A stretch of 64,000 bases of DNA from Luscinia megarhynchos. Taxonomy: Eukaryota; Chordata; Aves; Passeriformes; Turdidae. This document shows positions 1-10,700 of this stretch, in pieces. Location of the stretch: the NCBI GenBank assembly GCA_034336665.1, contig CM067585.1, forward strand, positions 424,501 through 488,500. Reading direction: 5' to 3'. Numbering within the stretch: the stretch's first letter is position 1; every line of letters begins with the position of its first letter. The position numbers and the translations under genes are program-made. The notes under the pieces are model-generated. The model ran no database searches. It was not told the origin of the DNA and saw only the letters and a program-made list of their open reading frames with translations.

Positions 1-1573
1 CCTTGGAACTGGAATCCCGTTCCCTGGCTTATGCTGAGGTTGGAAGCTTTTCCCCCAGCCTGGGCTCTGAGGGGTTAAAGAGCCCCCGCACTCACATCAG
101 AGGGAGACTGATAACTTCACACCCACTGGAGGAGGTGTCTCCGTGCTGATTTAGTGTGAAATAACTCTCTGGATGCCCCAGTTTCAGCCATATGCTGGTA
201 ACATCTGTTGCAGTGGCTGGAGGACGCTGCGCGCGGCTCTTGCGCTCCGGCTGCGGGCTGGCGCACCTCCCGCCCCTGCCTCACGGATCATCACAGCCCA
301 GAGGGCAAGCTGGGCCTCCTCCCAGTACACAGAGCTAGCTTAGGTGCATTTTTTCTTTGGTTGCTCTTCTTGAAACTCCCAGAGGCTGGTGGGGCTGAGC
401 TGGGGAGCCCGGGCTGCCTGCCACGGCTGGGTTTACACGGCCACTGCCTGTAAATATCCTTAATTAAGGAAGGGAAGTGAACGAGTTGGTGACTGGTTGG
501 TGGCTGTCCCCCCCACTCCATTCTTCAGTTTCTCTGCGTTTGAAAGAAAGTCACTAATCCTCATGGAAACCAAGTGGTTCCTCAGTAGAACTGTGGAACT
601 GTGGCAGCACCTTGCAAATGCCAGCAATTAATTAATTTCTTGTTAATCCCAGCGGCTGATGAGCCCATTGGTCAGGTCATGGGGTGTGGAGCACTCTCCT
701 GTGTTGTCCTGTTGGTTCCCACTACCAGAGGACAGGGTCAGATGGGATATTGGGAAGGAATTGTTCACTCTGAGGGTGGTGATGTCCTGGCACAGGGTAT
801 GCAGAGCAGCTGTGGCTGCCCCTGGATCCCTGTCAGTGCCCAAGGCCGGATTGGAGAGGGCTGGGAGCGCCCTGGGACGGTGGGAGGTGTCCCTGCCATG
901 GCAGGAGGTGGCTCTGGATGGGCTTTAAAGTCCCTTCCAACCCAAACCATTCCATGGGTCCCTGCCTGCCCATCTCCAGGAGTAGTACAGAGCATCAGGT
1001 TTTGTGCAAACCCAGATTTTGGGATCTGGTGTGGGAGCTTTCCCTGACAAACACAGGTGAGGTTTTAGACAGGCTGTGCTGGTAATGACACAGCAAAGGC
1101 GTAAACCAGGTAAATACTGCACAGACTCTCCATCTGACAGCAGTGAGCTCCATTTGTGGCAGCCTGAGGAGTCCAGTGCTGGTCTCTAGCAGTGAGGGAA
1201 ATGAACTGTTAAGCTGTGCTGGAGACTTTGGCAAGGTGATTTTTCAGCTCAGGATCTTGTGCGAATATTTGGGCTCGGAGCTCTTGCTTGTCTGCGTGGG
1301 AGCTCTTTGTTCCAGACGATGGGAAATGAGATTATTGCCCCTTATGGCCTTGCCCACTGATTTCTAATAGATCTGCTGGGGTCCTGAAAGGCTGTACTGG
1401 GCATTTTTGGCTTTGTGGTGTAGAAAGAGCTGCAGAGAGCATGAGGGGGTGGCAGTGGGATTGGGGGCTGGGCCTCGAGGAGGTGGCAGCCCCAGCATCT
1501 CGTGGGTGCGGGGGGGCGACGGGGGCAGCCGAGGAGTCGCTGCCCCGACAGCCCTGCCTGTCCCGTGGCGCAG
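1..1573 (+). other. PTPRU: PTPRU intron, 3' part
   Basis: I see no exon here. The juxtamembrane exon at 1574 begins in phase 1, so the previous coding exon lies to the left of the window. The stretch holds one CR1 fragment (726-956) and otherwise single-copy sequence. Just upstream of the acceptor is a GC-rich run (about 1,440-1,570) with a weak pyrimidine tract ending in gtggcgcag. Confidence 0.7.
726..956 (+). mobile_element. CR1-type LINE 3' fragment
   Basis: The text runs through the usual avian CR1 tail: 'cagagcagctgtggctgccc', 'ggatccctg..agtgcccaaggcc', 'gggacggtgggaggtgtccc', 'tgccatggcagg' and ends at 'cccaaaccattcca'. It is in sense orientation, 5'-truncated, inside a PTPRU intron. 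It has no coding capacity left. Confidence 0.8.
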
Positions 1574-1761
1574 GGGAGCAGCGCGGCAGCGTGGTGACCG
1601 AGTCCAGCAGCCTGCTGGGGGGCTCCCCGCGGCGCCAGGGCCGCAAGGGCTCCCCGTACCACACGGGGCAGCTGCACCCCGCCGTGCGCGTGGCCGACCT
1701 CCTGCAGCACATCAACCAGATGAAGACGGCCGAGGGCTACGGCTTCAAGCAGGAGTACGAG
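1574..1761 (+). CDS. PTPRU: PTPRU exon: juxtamembrane segment
   Basis: Encodes (G)[16 protein letters not shown]...SPRRQGRKG, then the conserved [18 protein letters not shown] and GYGFKQEYE. The acceptor is ag at 1572-1573 (entry in phase 1) and the donor is gtgggg at 1762 (phase 0). The last residues lead into the N-terminal helix of D1. The following intron (1762-2874) is single-copy as far as I can see. Confidence 0.93.
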
Positions 1762-4700
1762 GTGGGGACGGCTTGTGCCAGCACCTCGGGGGGACTGGGA
1801 GGCAGGATGGAGGGTGGGGGGCACGTGGGCAGGATCTGTGGGCGAGGAGAGGATGCTCCGGGTCTGAACTCTGCCTGGGGGCTGTCCTGAGTGTGGATCC
1901 AGCTCTGGGTTATTGGTCAGCTTGGGCAGGTCCCTGAGATGAGCCAAAGCCAGCCAGCCCCGTCTGCAGTGCGTCATCCCAGCTCTCCTGCAAGGGCCAG
2001 GGCTGCTCCTGCCTTTCCCTTTCCCTGCCCTGGGCATCACCATTCTGCTCTCCAGCACACTTGGCCTGTGATAAGCATGGCCATACCCTAAGGACAAGCA
2101 AAGCCTCTGCAACCTGGCAGCTCCAAGACCATGAAGATCCTGGGGATGCTGGAGAGGGTGATGCCAGGGGAAGGATTTCTTTCCCGAGGGTTGTTGGCAG
2201 CATCACGTCCATCCCAGTGGCCAGGTTGGGAGCACTTGTAACAGAGCAGGTTATTTCTCAAGCCCCTGCCTCAGCACAGCCAGCGGGGTCATTTTCTGAC
2301 TCCTCGGTGTCCCACAGGTCTGGAGATTGAAATTTCCCAGTGAAATTACTGTTTAATGCTCAGCTGTTTCAGGAAAGGAGCTCTCCCCCCTTTTCACGCG
2401 TTGGACAAACCAGGGCTTGTGATAATCATTAGTGCTCCTTGAAAAGCTGCTGTATGTTCTTGGAACTAGTCATTTGAAAGCACTCAGATATTATGGGAGG
2501 GGAGAAAACATGTAATTTCCTTCCACTTTCCCCCTCTCACGCCAATCTATGAATGTCACTGTTATTACACACAAACCTGTTCTGTGCTAGGGAGAGAAAG
2601 GAGCTGGGGAGGTTTTTGGGGAAAAAAAAATACAACCAACCCTGGAAAAAAAAACAACCAGGCAATCTGTAATTTGCTGGAAAATGGACCGTTTTGTGGA
2701 TGCAACAGGAGTATGTAGCTGGCAGAGTGTGCTGTGGAGGTGGAGCTGGGGCTACAGGAGCCAGGTGTTGGGGTGGAGGGACCCCCTGTCTGTCCTGCTC
2801 CCCAGGGATCTTCTGGGGCTGGGGGGACCCCACAGTCCTGCCCCCGGCTGGAGATGTCCATCCTTTCCTTACAGAGTTTCTTTGAAGGCTGGGATGCTTC
2901 AAAGAAGAAAGACAAGACCAAAGGGAGACAGGATCATGTGTCCACATGTGAGTGCCCTTTTGCAAAGGCTCAGACACCCCAAACAGCTTCAGAATGCCAG
3001 AATCCTGCGCTCTGCGGGTTCCTGGGCCAGAGTGGTTGCCTGGGATGCCCTGGGGGTGCCAGGCACTGATGGCTCCTTGCCCCTCTCCCCAGACGACCGT
3101 CACCGCGTGAAGCTGCACCCGCTGCTGGGCGACCCCAACTCTGACTACATCAACGCCAACTACATCGACGTAAGTGGGGACAGGGCCGGTGCCCTGGGGC
3201 TCTGGGCTGCAGCAGCAGCTGCCTGGGGACCCTCAGGCCCTGTCCTGCAGCATTTGGAGGAGTTCAGGCAGCCCAGGGTGGGCTGGTCAGTGCATCCCTG
3301 GAACACAGGACCTGCCTGATTTGTTTGTGTTCATCAGCACTTTGTGCTCGTTGCATCTCTCCCTGCTCTGCTCTGTCCCTCCTTTCTCATTCCCTCTCTG
3401 CTTTTCTGTCGTCTTCCCTCTCACCTGCTCGTGTGGCTGTGGAGCTCCCTCTCCCTGGGTGGGGCATGCAGAGGTTGAGAGGGCCAAGGGACCATCTGGG
3501 GCTCACACCAGGGCGCCCCTCGGTCCTGCTGGTGTGTGTGGACCTGGGCAGAGCCCAGCCCTGGTGTCCTCTGAAAGCAGTGTCCCCAAGAGCCATGTCC
3601 CTGTCACCTCAGTGTTGCTGAGACCAGAGCAGGTGCAGGAAAGCTGCACTGTCTCCTGGAAGCAGCAGCAAATCCCACTCCTCCCTGCCCAGAGGGTGTG
3701 TCTGTCAGTGGTGGCCTGGTCCCAGAGCCCGAGCAGTGTCCCTCAGCCTGTCCCTGTCCCCTGTGTCCTTTCTGCCCTGTCTCTCCATGGCCTGCTCCGG
3801 GGCAGGTGCTCTAACCCCTCTCTGCTCTATGCCTCACTAATGTCTCTGATCTTTTTCTCTCAAACCTGTGTCCCAACGGGATCCTTAAGATTCGGATTAA
3901 CCGAGAAGTAAGTAGACTGTTCCCCCTCTCCTCCCTTCTCTGCTCCCATCTCCTGCCAGGCCTTGCCCTGGCCAGGGTGGCCTAAATGCCAGGATGGAGA
4001 GGCAGGCTGGGAAATGGTCTGTAAGCCTGGGAATGGTCAAGGGAATGGGAAAGCAAGGTCTGTGTGGCACTGGGGCATGGAAAGCAGGGCCAGTGTGCTC
4101 AGAGAAGGGGTTGAATTTGACCCACAGAAATCCCCTGTGGAAAGACTTGTGGGAGAAGCCACTGTCAGCTCGGTGCGTGTGGAGTGGTTTAGCTCTGCAG
4201 GACCCATGGCCAGGGGGTGGGACGCTGTGTTTGCAGTCCTCTGGCAGCAGCCTGGCTGGAATGTGCTCTTTGGCAGGTCCTTGTTAAGGGTTGGGCAGCT
4301 GGGATGGAGGAGAGTGGGGCTGTCTCAGCACCAGGTGGCTGCTGTGGAGTGGGGGGTCACTCATGGGGCTCTCCTGGCAGCAGTGTGTGGCAGCAGGAGC
4401 TGGAGCTGAGCCTGTGGATCCCTCAAGGTGCTGATAAAGGATTTTGGTGCAGATCAGGGATGCAGGTTGGGCATTACATGAGCCTCTTGTGGACATGCAT
4501 CCTCCCAGGACAGGGTGTACTGAGTGTGGGATGGCTGCTGAACCTTCTCCTCCTGCAGTGGATTTGCAGGACCTGGCCCAGTGGCTGTGGGGAATTTCTA
4601 CCAGTTGAGTGTTTGGGAAATGTCTAAGGGTCTGTGCCTCAGTTTGGGACTGATGTCTCTGCTTCCCTTGCAGGGCTACCACAGGTCCAACCACTTCATA

Positions 4701-7700
4701 GCCACACAAGGTGAGTCACGCCCTGCCCTCTCAGCCAGCGGTTCCTCAGCTCCTGATACAGCAACCGTGTTTTGTTCCTGGTGGGATTAAACCTTGCAGG
4801 AGCAGGAAGGGAATGGAGGGGGCGAATATGGAGCAGCTCCCACCCGTCCTGCCTGCCCTTGGGAGCCCTGCACAGCCCAGGGAAAAGGGCTCTGAGGTGC
4901 CTTAGAGCTGTGGGTGCCTCAGAGGCAGGAGGGGGGACGTGGTGGCATCGGGCCACTGCCAGGGCTGGGCTCTGGTGGTGCCCATCCATCCGTGGGGGCT
5001 TTCGCTGTGCCCCACAGGGCCCAAGCAGGAGATGGTGTACGACTTCTGGCGCATGGTGTGGCAGGAGCACTGCTCCAGCATCGTTATGATCACCAAGCTG
5101 GTGGAGGTGGGCCGGGTAAGGATCCCATCCCCATCCCCGTCCCTCCGGGCTCCAGCTCTGCTGGGAGGCACCTCCCCAGAGCCAAAGCCCCATCCTGTGC
5201 TCTCCTTGCAGGTGAAATGTTCCAAGTACTGGCCGGATGACTCGGAGATGTACGGGGACATCAAGATCACGCTGGTGGAGTCAGAGACATTGGCTGAGTA
5301 CGCTGTGCGCACCTTCGCCCTCGAGAGGGTACGGCCCTGCCCTGCCCCTGCCCCCTGCCCTCTGCCCTGCCCCCCCCTGGGCCTGCCCCTGCCCCTGAGT
5401 CTGCCTCTGAATCTGCCCCCTGCCCTGCCCCCTGAGCCTGCCCCCTGCCCCCTGAGTCTGCCTCTGAATCTGCCCCCTGCCCTGCCCCTGAGTCTGCCCC
5501 TGCCCCTGAGTCTGCCTCTGAATCTGCCCTGCCCTCTGAGTCTGCCCCCTGCCCCTCTGCCCTGCTCCCCCTGCCCCTGCCCTGCCCCCTGGGTCTGCCC
5601 CTGCCCCTGCCCCTGAGTCTGCCTCTGAATCTGCCCCCTGCCCTGGGTCTGCCCTCCCCTGAGTCTTACCCTGCCTCTGAGTCTGCCCCTGAGTCTGCCT
5701 CTGAATCTGCCCTGCCTCTGAATCTGCCCCTGCCCCTGAGTCTGCCTCTGAATCTGCCCCCTGCCTCTGAATCTGCCCTGCCCCTGAGTCTGCCCTGCCC
5801 CTGAGCCTGCCCCTGCCCACCCTGCCCCTGAGTCTGCCCCTGAGTCTGCCCCTGCCCCTGCCCCTGCCCTGCCCGACCCTGCCTCAGGAAGAGACCCCCC
5901 TCGGGCACCTCTCACCCTCCACAGCTTGGCATTTGCGAGTATCCCGTTTATTTAACCCAATACGGTCACCAGTTGTTCCTTCCTTTGCCTTTTCCCTGGC
6001 TCTGCACCCTGTGCCAGGCCAGTGGCTCAGTCCTGCCTTGGACTGGACAGTGAATGAGTGTTTAATTTTCATGTGAGTGTGGTGGGGGTGAAGGATGTGT
6101 TCCCTCTGGGCTGGAGGTGATGTAGCCACAGATGGAGAGAGATGGAGCCAATGCAATTTACCCCTTAATCTACAGGAATGTCAAACTGCAGTCTGGTTAT
6201 AGGGCAGGGAGACCTGAGGCTGCTGCCACCTCCTTTTTCTCCTTGGTGGCTTTTAACCCCCTTGCAGCCAAGAGGAGAGAGCTGTGAGGCTGCCCGAGCG
6301 TGTGTAGTCCATCTGCCTGGATGCTGAGCTGGCAAAAGCACGTATTCCCGAGAAAAGCAGGTGCCTGAGTGACGTTGCCCTCTCACCCTTCCCTTGCAGC
6401 GGGGTTACTCGGCCCGGCACGAGGTGAAGCAGTTCCACTTCATGTCGTGGCCCGAGCACGGCGTCCCCTACCACGCCACGGGGCTGCTGGCCTTCATCCG
6501 CAGGGTCAAGGCGTGCACGCCGCCCGACGCCGGCCCCGTCGTCATCCACTGCAGGTGGGGCTCGTCCCCTGCCTCACCAGGGGCGCCTTCCCCTACTCCA
6601 GATGGCTCCAGCTCCTGTCCAGCCTGGCCTTGACGTCCCTCTGTCTGGGAAATGTCACCACTGGGCTGGGAGGGGCTGGGACAGACAGCGAGCAGACTGT
6701 TCTGGGGCTGGTGCTGGTAGCACAGCTCTGTCCCAGTGGACAAGAGTGGAATGGCAATGGGCAGCTTGACCCCTGCTGATGGTCAGTATGTGGGGTCTGG
6801 CTGAAAGGAGAGGCAGGGGGCAGCAGGACAGCCCTGTTCCCCGGGTTGCCCACAGGGCTGTCCCTGCAGGGCTCAGCCACTGGGACGCCAGAGCTGGGAG
6901 AACACGTCTGAGTGACACATCTGAGCAGCTTTGGTAGCTCCCCGTGCCCTGAGCAGGCATTCCCACATGACGGGCTAATGGCTCTTCCTCCACTGGGCAG
7001 ACCAGGAGGAGCTGATGAGTGGGAGGGATTTTTTTATTTTTTATTTGATTTCTTCCTGTCAACTGCCTCATCAGTGTTCATTCACCAGCCAGTGTGATTA
7101 GTGCCTGTAGCCTGTAATCACTGATAATCACAACGAGTGATTCATCAGCCCCAGAAATTAGTATTTCCCTGGAAAAGACTCTGTAGGAAAGGAGTAGGGG
7201 GGTGGTTCTGTTCCTGACACATCATGAGGGAGTCAGGGCACATTAGGTCTTTGACTGTGACTCCAGCCATGCCAGGGCCTGGGATGTCACCACTGCTGGG
7301 CTGGCTCTGGGCTCAGCCTTACCCCGAGGGTCTTCCCTGAAGCATTCCAACCCACCCATGCCAGGAGAGCCTCCCTGTTTTCCCAGGGCTCAGAGCTGAG
7401 CCCTCCTTGGTGCTTTTGGGCTGGGATCCCAGAGGATGGCACTTAGATGGTTCAGTTGTTGGTTTTGTTGCAAAAACCATACGTTCTGCTGTCTTAAATT
7501 AAAAATGAACTTCAGACATGGATGCCCGCCCGCAGCCTGACCATCACACACCCTTGGGGCTGCAGCAAGGGTGTTTGGGCAGATTTAAGGCTAAGCCAGG
7601 CTCTGGAGGTGTGTGAGGTCCTGGCAGCCCTGCGGGGTTGCCTGGTACAGGGTCTGTGTGTTGAGCCCTCGCCCACAAAGGCCTTGCTCAGTGCTCAGCA

Positions 7701-10700
7701 CCTTTTGGGCTGTGCGTGGGTGGGAATGCGTGTGCTGTTTCCTCTTCCATGGCCAGTGCTGGCACAGGGAGGACTGGCTGTTACATCGTCCTGGACGTGA
7801 TGCTGGACATGGCCGAGTGCGAGGGCGTCGTGGACATCTACAACTGCGTGAAGACGCTCTGCTCGCGGCGGATCAACATGATACAGACGGAGGTGAGCGG
7901 GGCTGCGGGGCGGGGCTGCTGTCACCGCTGCTCTGAGGGGCTCAGCCCTGTGCCCTCTCCTCCCCCAGGAGCAGTACATCTTCATCCACGACGCCATCCT
8001 GGAGGCCTGTCTGTGCGGGGAGACCAGCATCCCCGCCAGCGAGTTCAAGCCCACCTACAAGGAGATGGTGAGGATAGAGCCACAGAGCAACTCCTCGCAG
8101 CTGCGGGAGGAGTTCCAGGCGAGTGTCCCAGCTCCCCTTGCCCTCGCCGTCCCGGTGCCCGCCCCTGCCGGGACGGGGCAGGGCTTTGAGGGGGTCCTGT
8201 GCCCCTGCAGACCCTGAACTCGGTGACGCCGCACCTGGACGTGGAGGAGTGCAGCATCGCGCTGCTGCCGCGCAACCGGGAGCGCAACCGCAGCATGGAC
8301 GTGCTGCCGCCCGACCGCTGCCTGCCCTTCCTCGTCTCCGTGGATGGAGACAGCAACAACTACATCAACGCGGCCTTAACTGACGTGAGTGCTCCTGGGG
8401 AGCGGGAGGGGCTGCTCCCCGCGGGCTCGGGCAGCTTTTCACCGCAAAACTCGGCTCGGTTTGCATTTGTGGCCTCGTTTTGCGCGAGGGCAGGAAGGCT
8501 CATGGCAGCTGTGCAGGGGAGGGAAGGGTTGGGACTGGTGTAACGAGTCCTGCACCCCTTCTCCTGTGTGGTAACACCCTGCGAGAGCTTTCCTCCTGCT
8601 CTCACGAGCCAGGCACTGAGGGGCTGCAGGATTTTGCAGTGACAGTGAAGGGAGGAAGAGGAAGCTTTTGGGGGGTTGGTGGCATTAAGCCCCCCATGTG
8701 CTGCCAGCCTCCCCGTGATCCTTCTGTTCCTCTTTCTGGTGCAACTTGAGGGGACTCTGAACTGCTCCTGGAGCCACCGTGCACCCCCCTGGTGCAGTCA
8801 GAAGGGACCCCGTGGTGACCAAGCTATCTCCTAGTGGCTGATGAGCACAAAGCAGAGCAGAGGGTGCTGCAGGCTCCGAGCCCACACTGAGGGATGGGGT
8901 CATTCATCACCAGCCTCACTTCCCTCTCTTTGAAACGTTTTGCATGGGCAGCACGGAGCCCCCCATACCTAAGGCATCTTCCCCAGACCCTCCTGGTCAC
9001 AACTAAGCCCTGGCACCAGGCTGAGCATTATGTTTCCATGCTGTGGGTGATTTATCCCACTGGATCTCTGTGCAGATCCCATCTCCCTGATTCCTGCTCC
9101 CACAGCAAAAGCACGTTGTAAAGCAGAGTGGGCTGCTGGTGGTGGGGAGTGGCTATTGTAGTGCTGCAGTGGGATGGGAATTTCAGTTCCAGCTTTCTTG
9201 CTGTTTGCATATCCATTTTATCTTTATGCATCACTGAGCCTCCCTTAATCTCTGCTAAAGGGTCAGTGAATGAAATATTTTTTATAGACAGACAAAGCCC
9301 TTTGGATGAAATTCTTGCTGAAGGGATAAAACCTAATTTCCCTCTTTGGGTTAAAAAAAAAAAAAGAAGTCTCATTCTCTTTAAGTGCCAAAGTGGTTTG
9401 CTCAGCCAGTCTGTCCATCTGTCAGATCAGCTTGGCCTGTGCCACCTGTCAGCAGTGCTGGTGCCAGTGGGTCCATGCCCTGTCACTTACACCCATGCCA
9501 AAGAGGAGGGTGCCAAGACAAGCCTGGGCAGAACCTGGTGAAATCTCTTTCACCTTGCTGCTCTCATGCCCCTCCTTGAGGGTGGAAAGCTCTCGCTGAG
9601 TGCTGTGGTCTCACTGCTGCCCATGGGCTAGGGGCATGGTTCCATAAAGGCATTTCTGTGAGCTCAGCCAGGAGGTTCTGCAGCAGGCAGAGGACCCCCG
9701 TTAGCAGAGAGCTGTGCTGATGCTGTATCTGAAGAGGCTTGAGCCAAACTGTGCTAATTCAAGTGTGCCTGATGCAGTGTTGAGCTCAGCTGTCCCTTGG
9801 CAAACCAGCAGCAGGATGACCATCTTGTTCAAAGCACAAACCAGAGATGGAGTAATTTCTTTTCCTCCCATTTCCTTCTTGCAGTCTCTAGGATCTTTTC
9901 TTTGGGATTTTCTTTCCTCCTCACAAAAAAAAAAAAATTGAGCCCAGGTCAGTGGTTGTCTCTGCTGCTCTCAGTGCCTTGTGGTGGGGTGCTGTGGGTT
10001 ATACTTCCAGTCAGGGCCAGGGTGCAGAGCTGGGGTCTGGGGTCTTCTGGGAGCCACGGCTTCTGCTTGTTCGTGTCTCAAAGGTGACATCTTTTCCCGA
10101 ATTATTTATGCAAAGTACTCTTTCCTGTGAGAGCAAAATGTAGGTGTTTTCATCCTGACCAGGGGCAGGGATCACTTGGATCTCCCCATCACCAGGGCAT
10201 GGAGGGGCTGAGGCTTTGCCAGGGAGATCAGCTCTGCTCAGGCGTGGAGAAGAGGGTTTTGGTCCCTGTCACAAACTGACGTGTCTCCTTAGGCTTGAGA
10301 TCCCCTCAGGAGGACATGCAGTGGTTTAAATCCTGTTCCTTCCCAAAGCCCCAATGAGAGATTGTAGCAGACGGTTTTCAGAGGCTCCAAGGATTGTTGA
10401 TTGTTCCTTGTCTCAGGAACTCTCTGCCCGGCTCACAGCTCTGCCCAGCCGGGCACCCAGGATGGAATCTGCCTGCTGAGGGCAGGGCTGATCTCATACA
10501 GTCTGAATTACCTGCTAAATGTTTATAACAATTTTCCAATACAATACAGTCTTGTTAAACAGTCCAGCTCTGACCCCATCCAATGTAAAAGTGCCACCAT
10601 GTCACCCAGCATGGATGACATGGAGAAGGAGGAAGAGGTATCCACACCCCAAATTCTCCATCTTGGCCACGTGTTCCCTTATCACAAATATTCCCAAAAG

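Noticed and set aside
3908..4673. Further small PTPRU exons between the microexon and 4674
   Set aside because: The flanking exons join in phase 0 and give the expected family sequence without any insert.
4902..5915. 337-codon minus-strand frame rich in Gly, Gln and Arg
   Set aside because: It covers the C-rich intronic minisatellite antisense to PTPRU exons.
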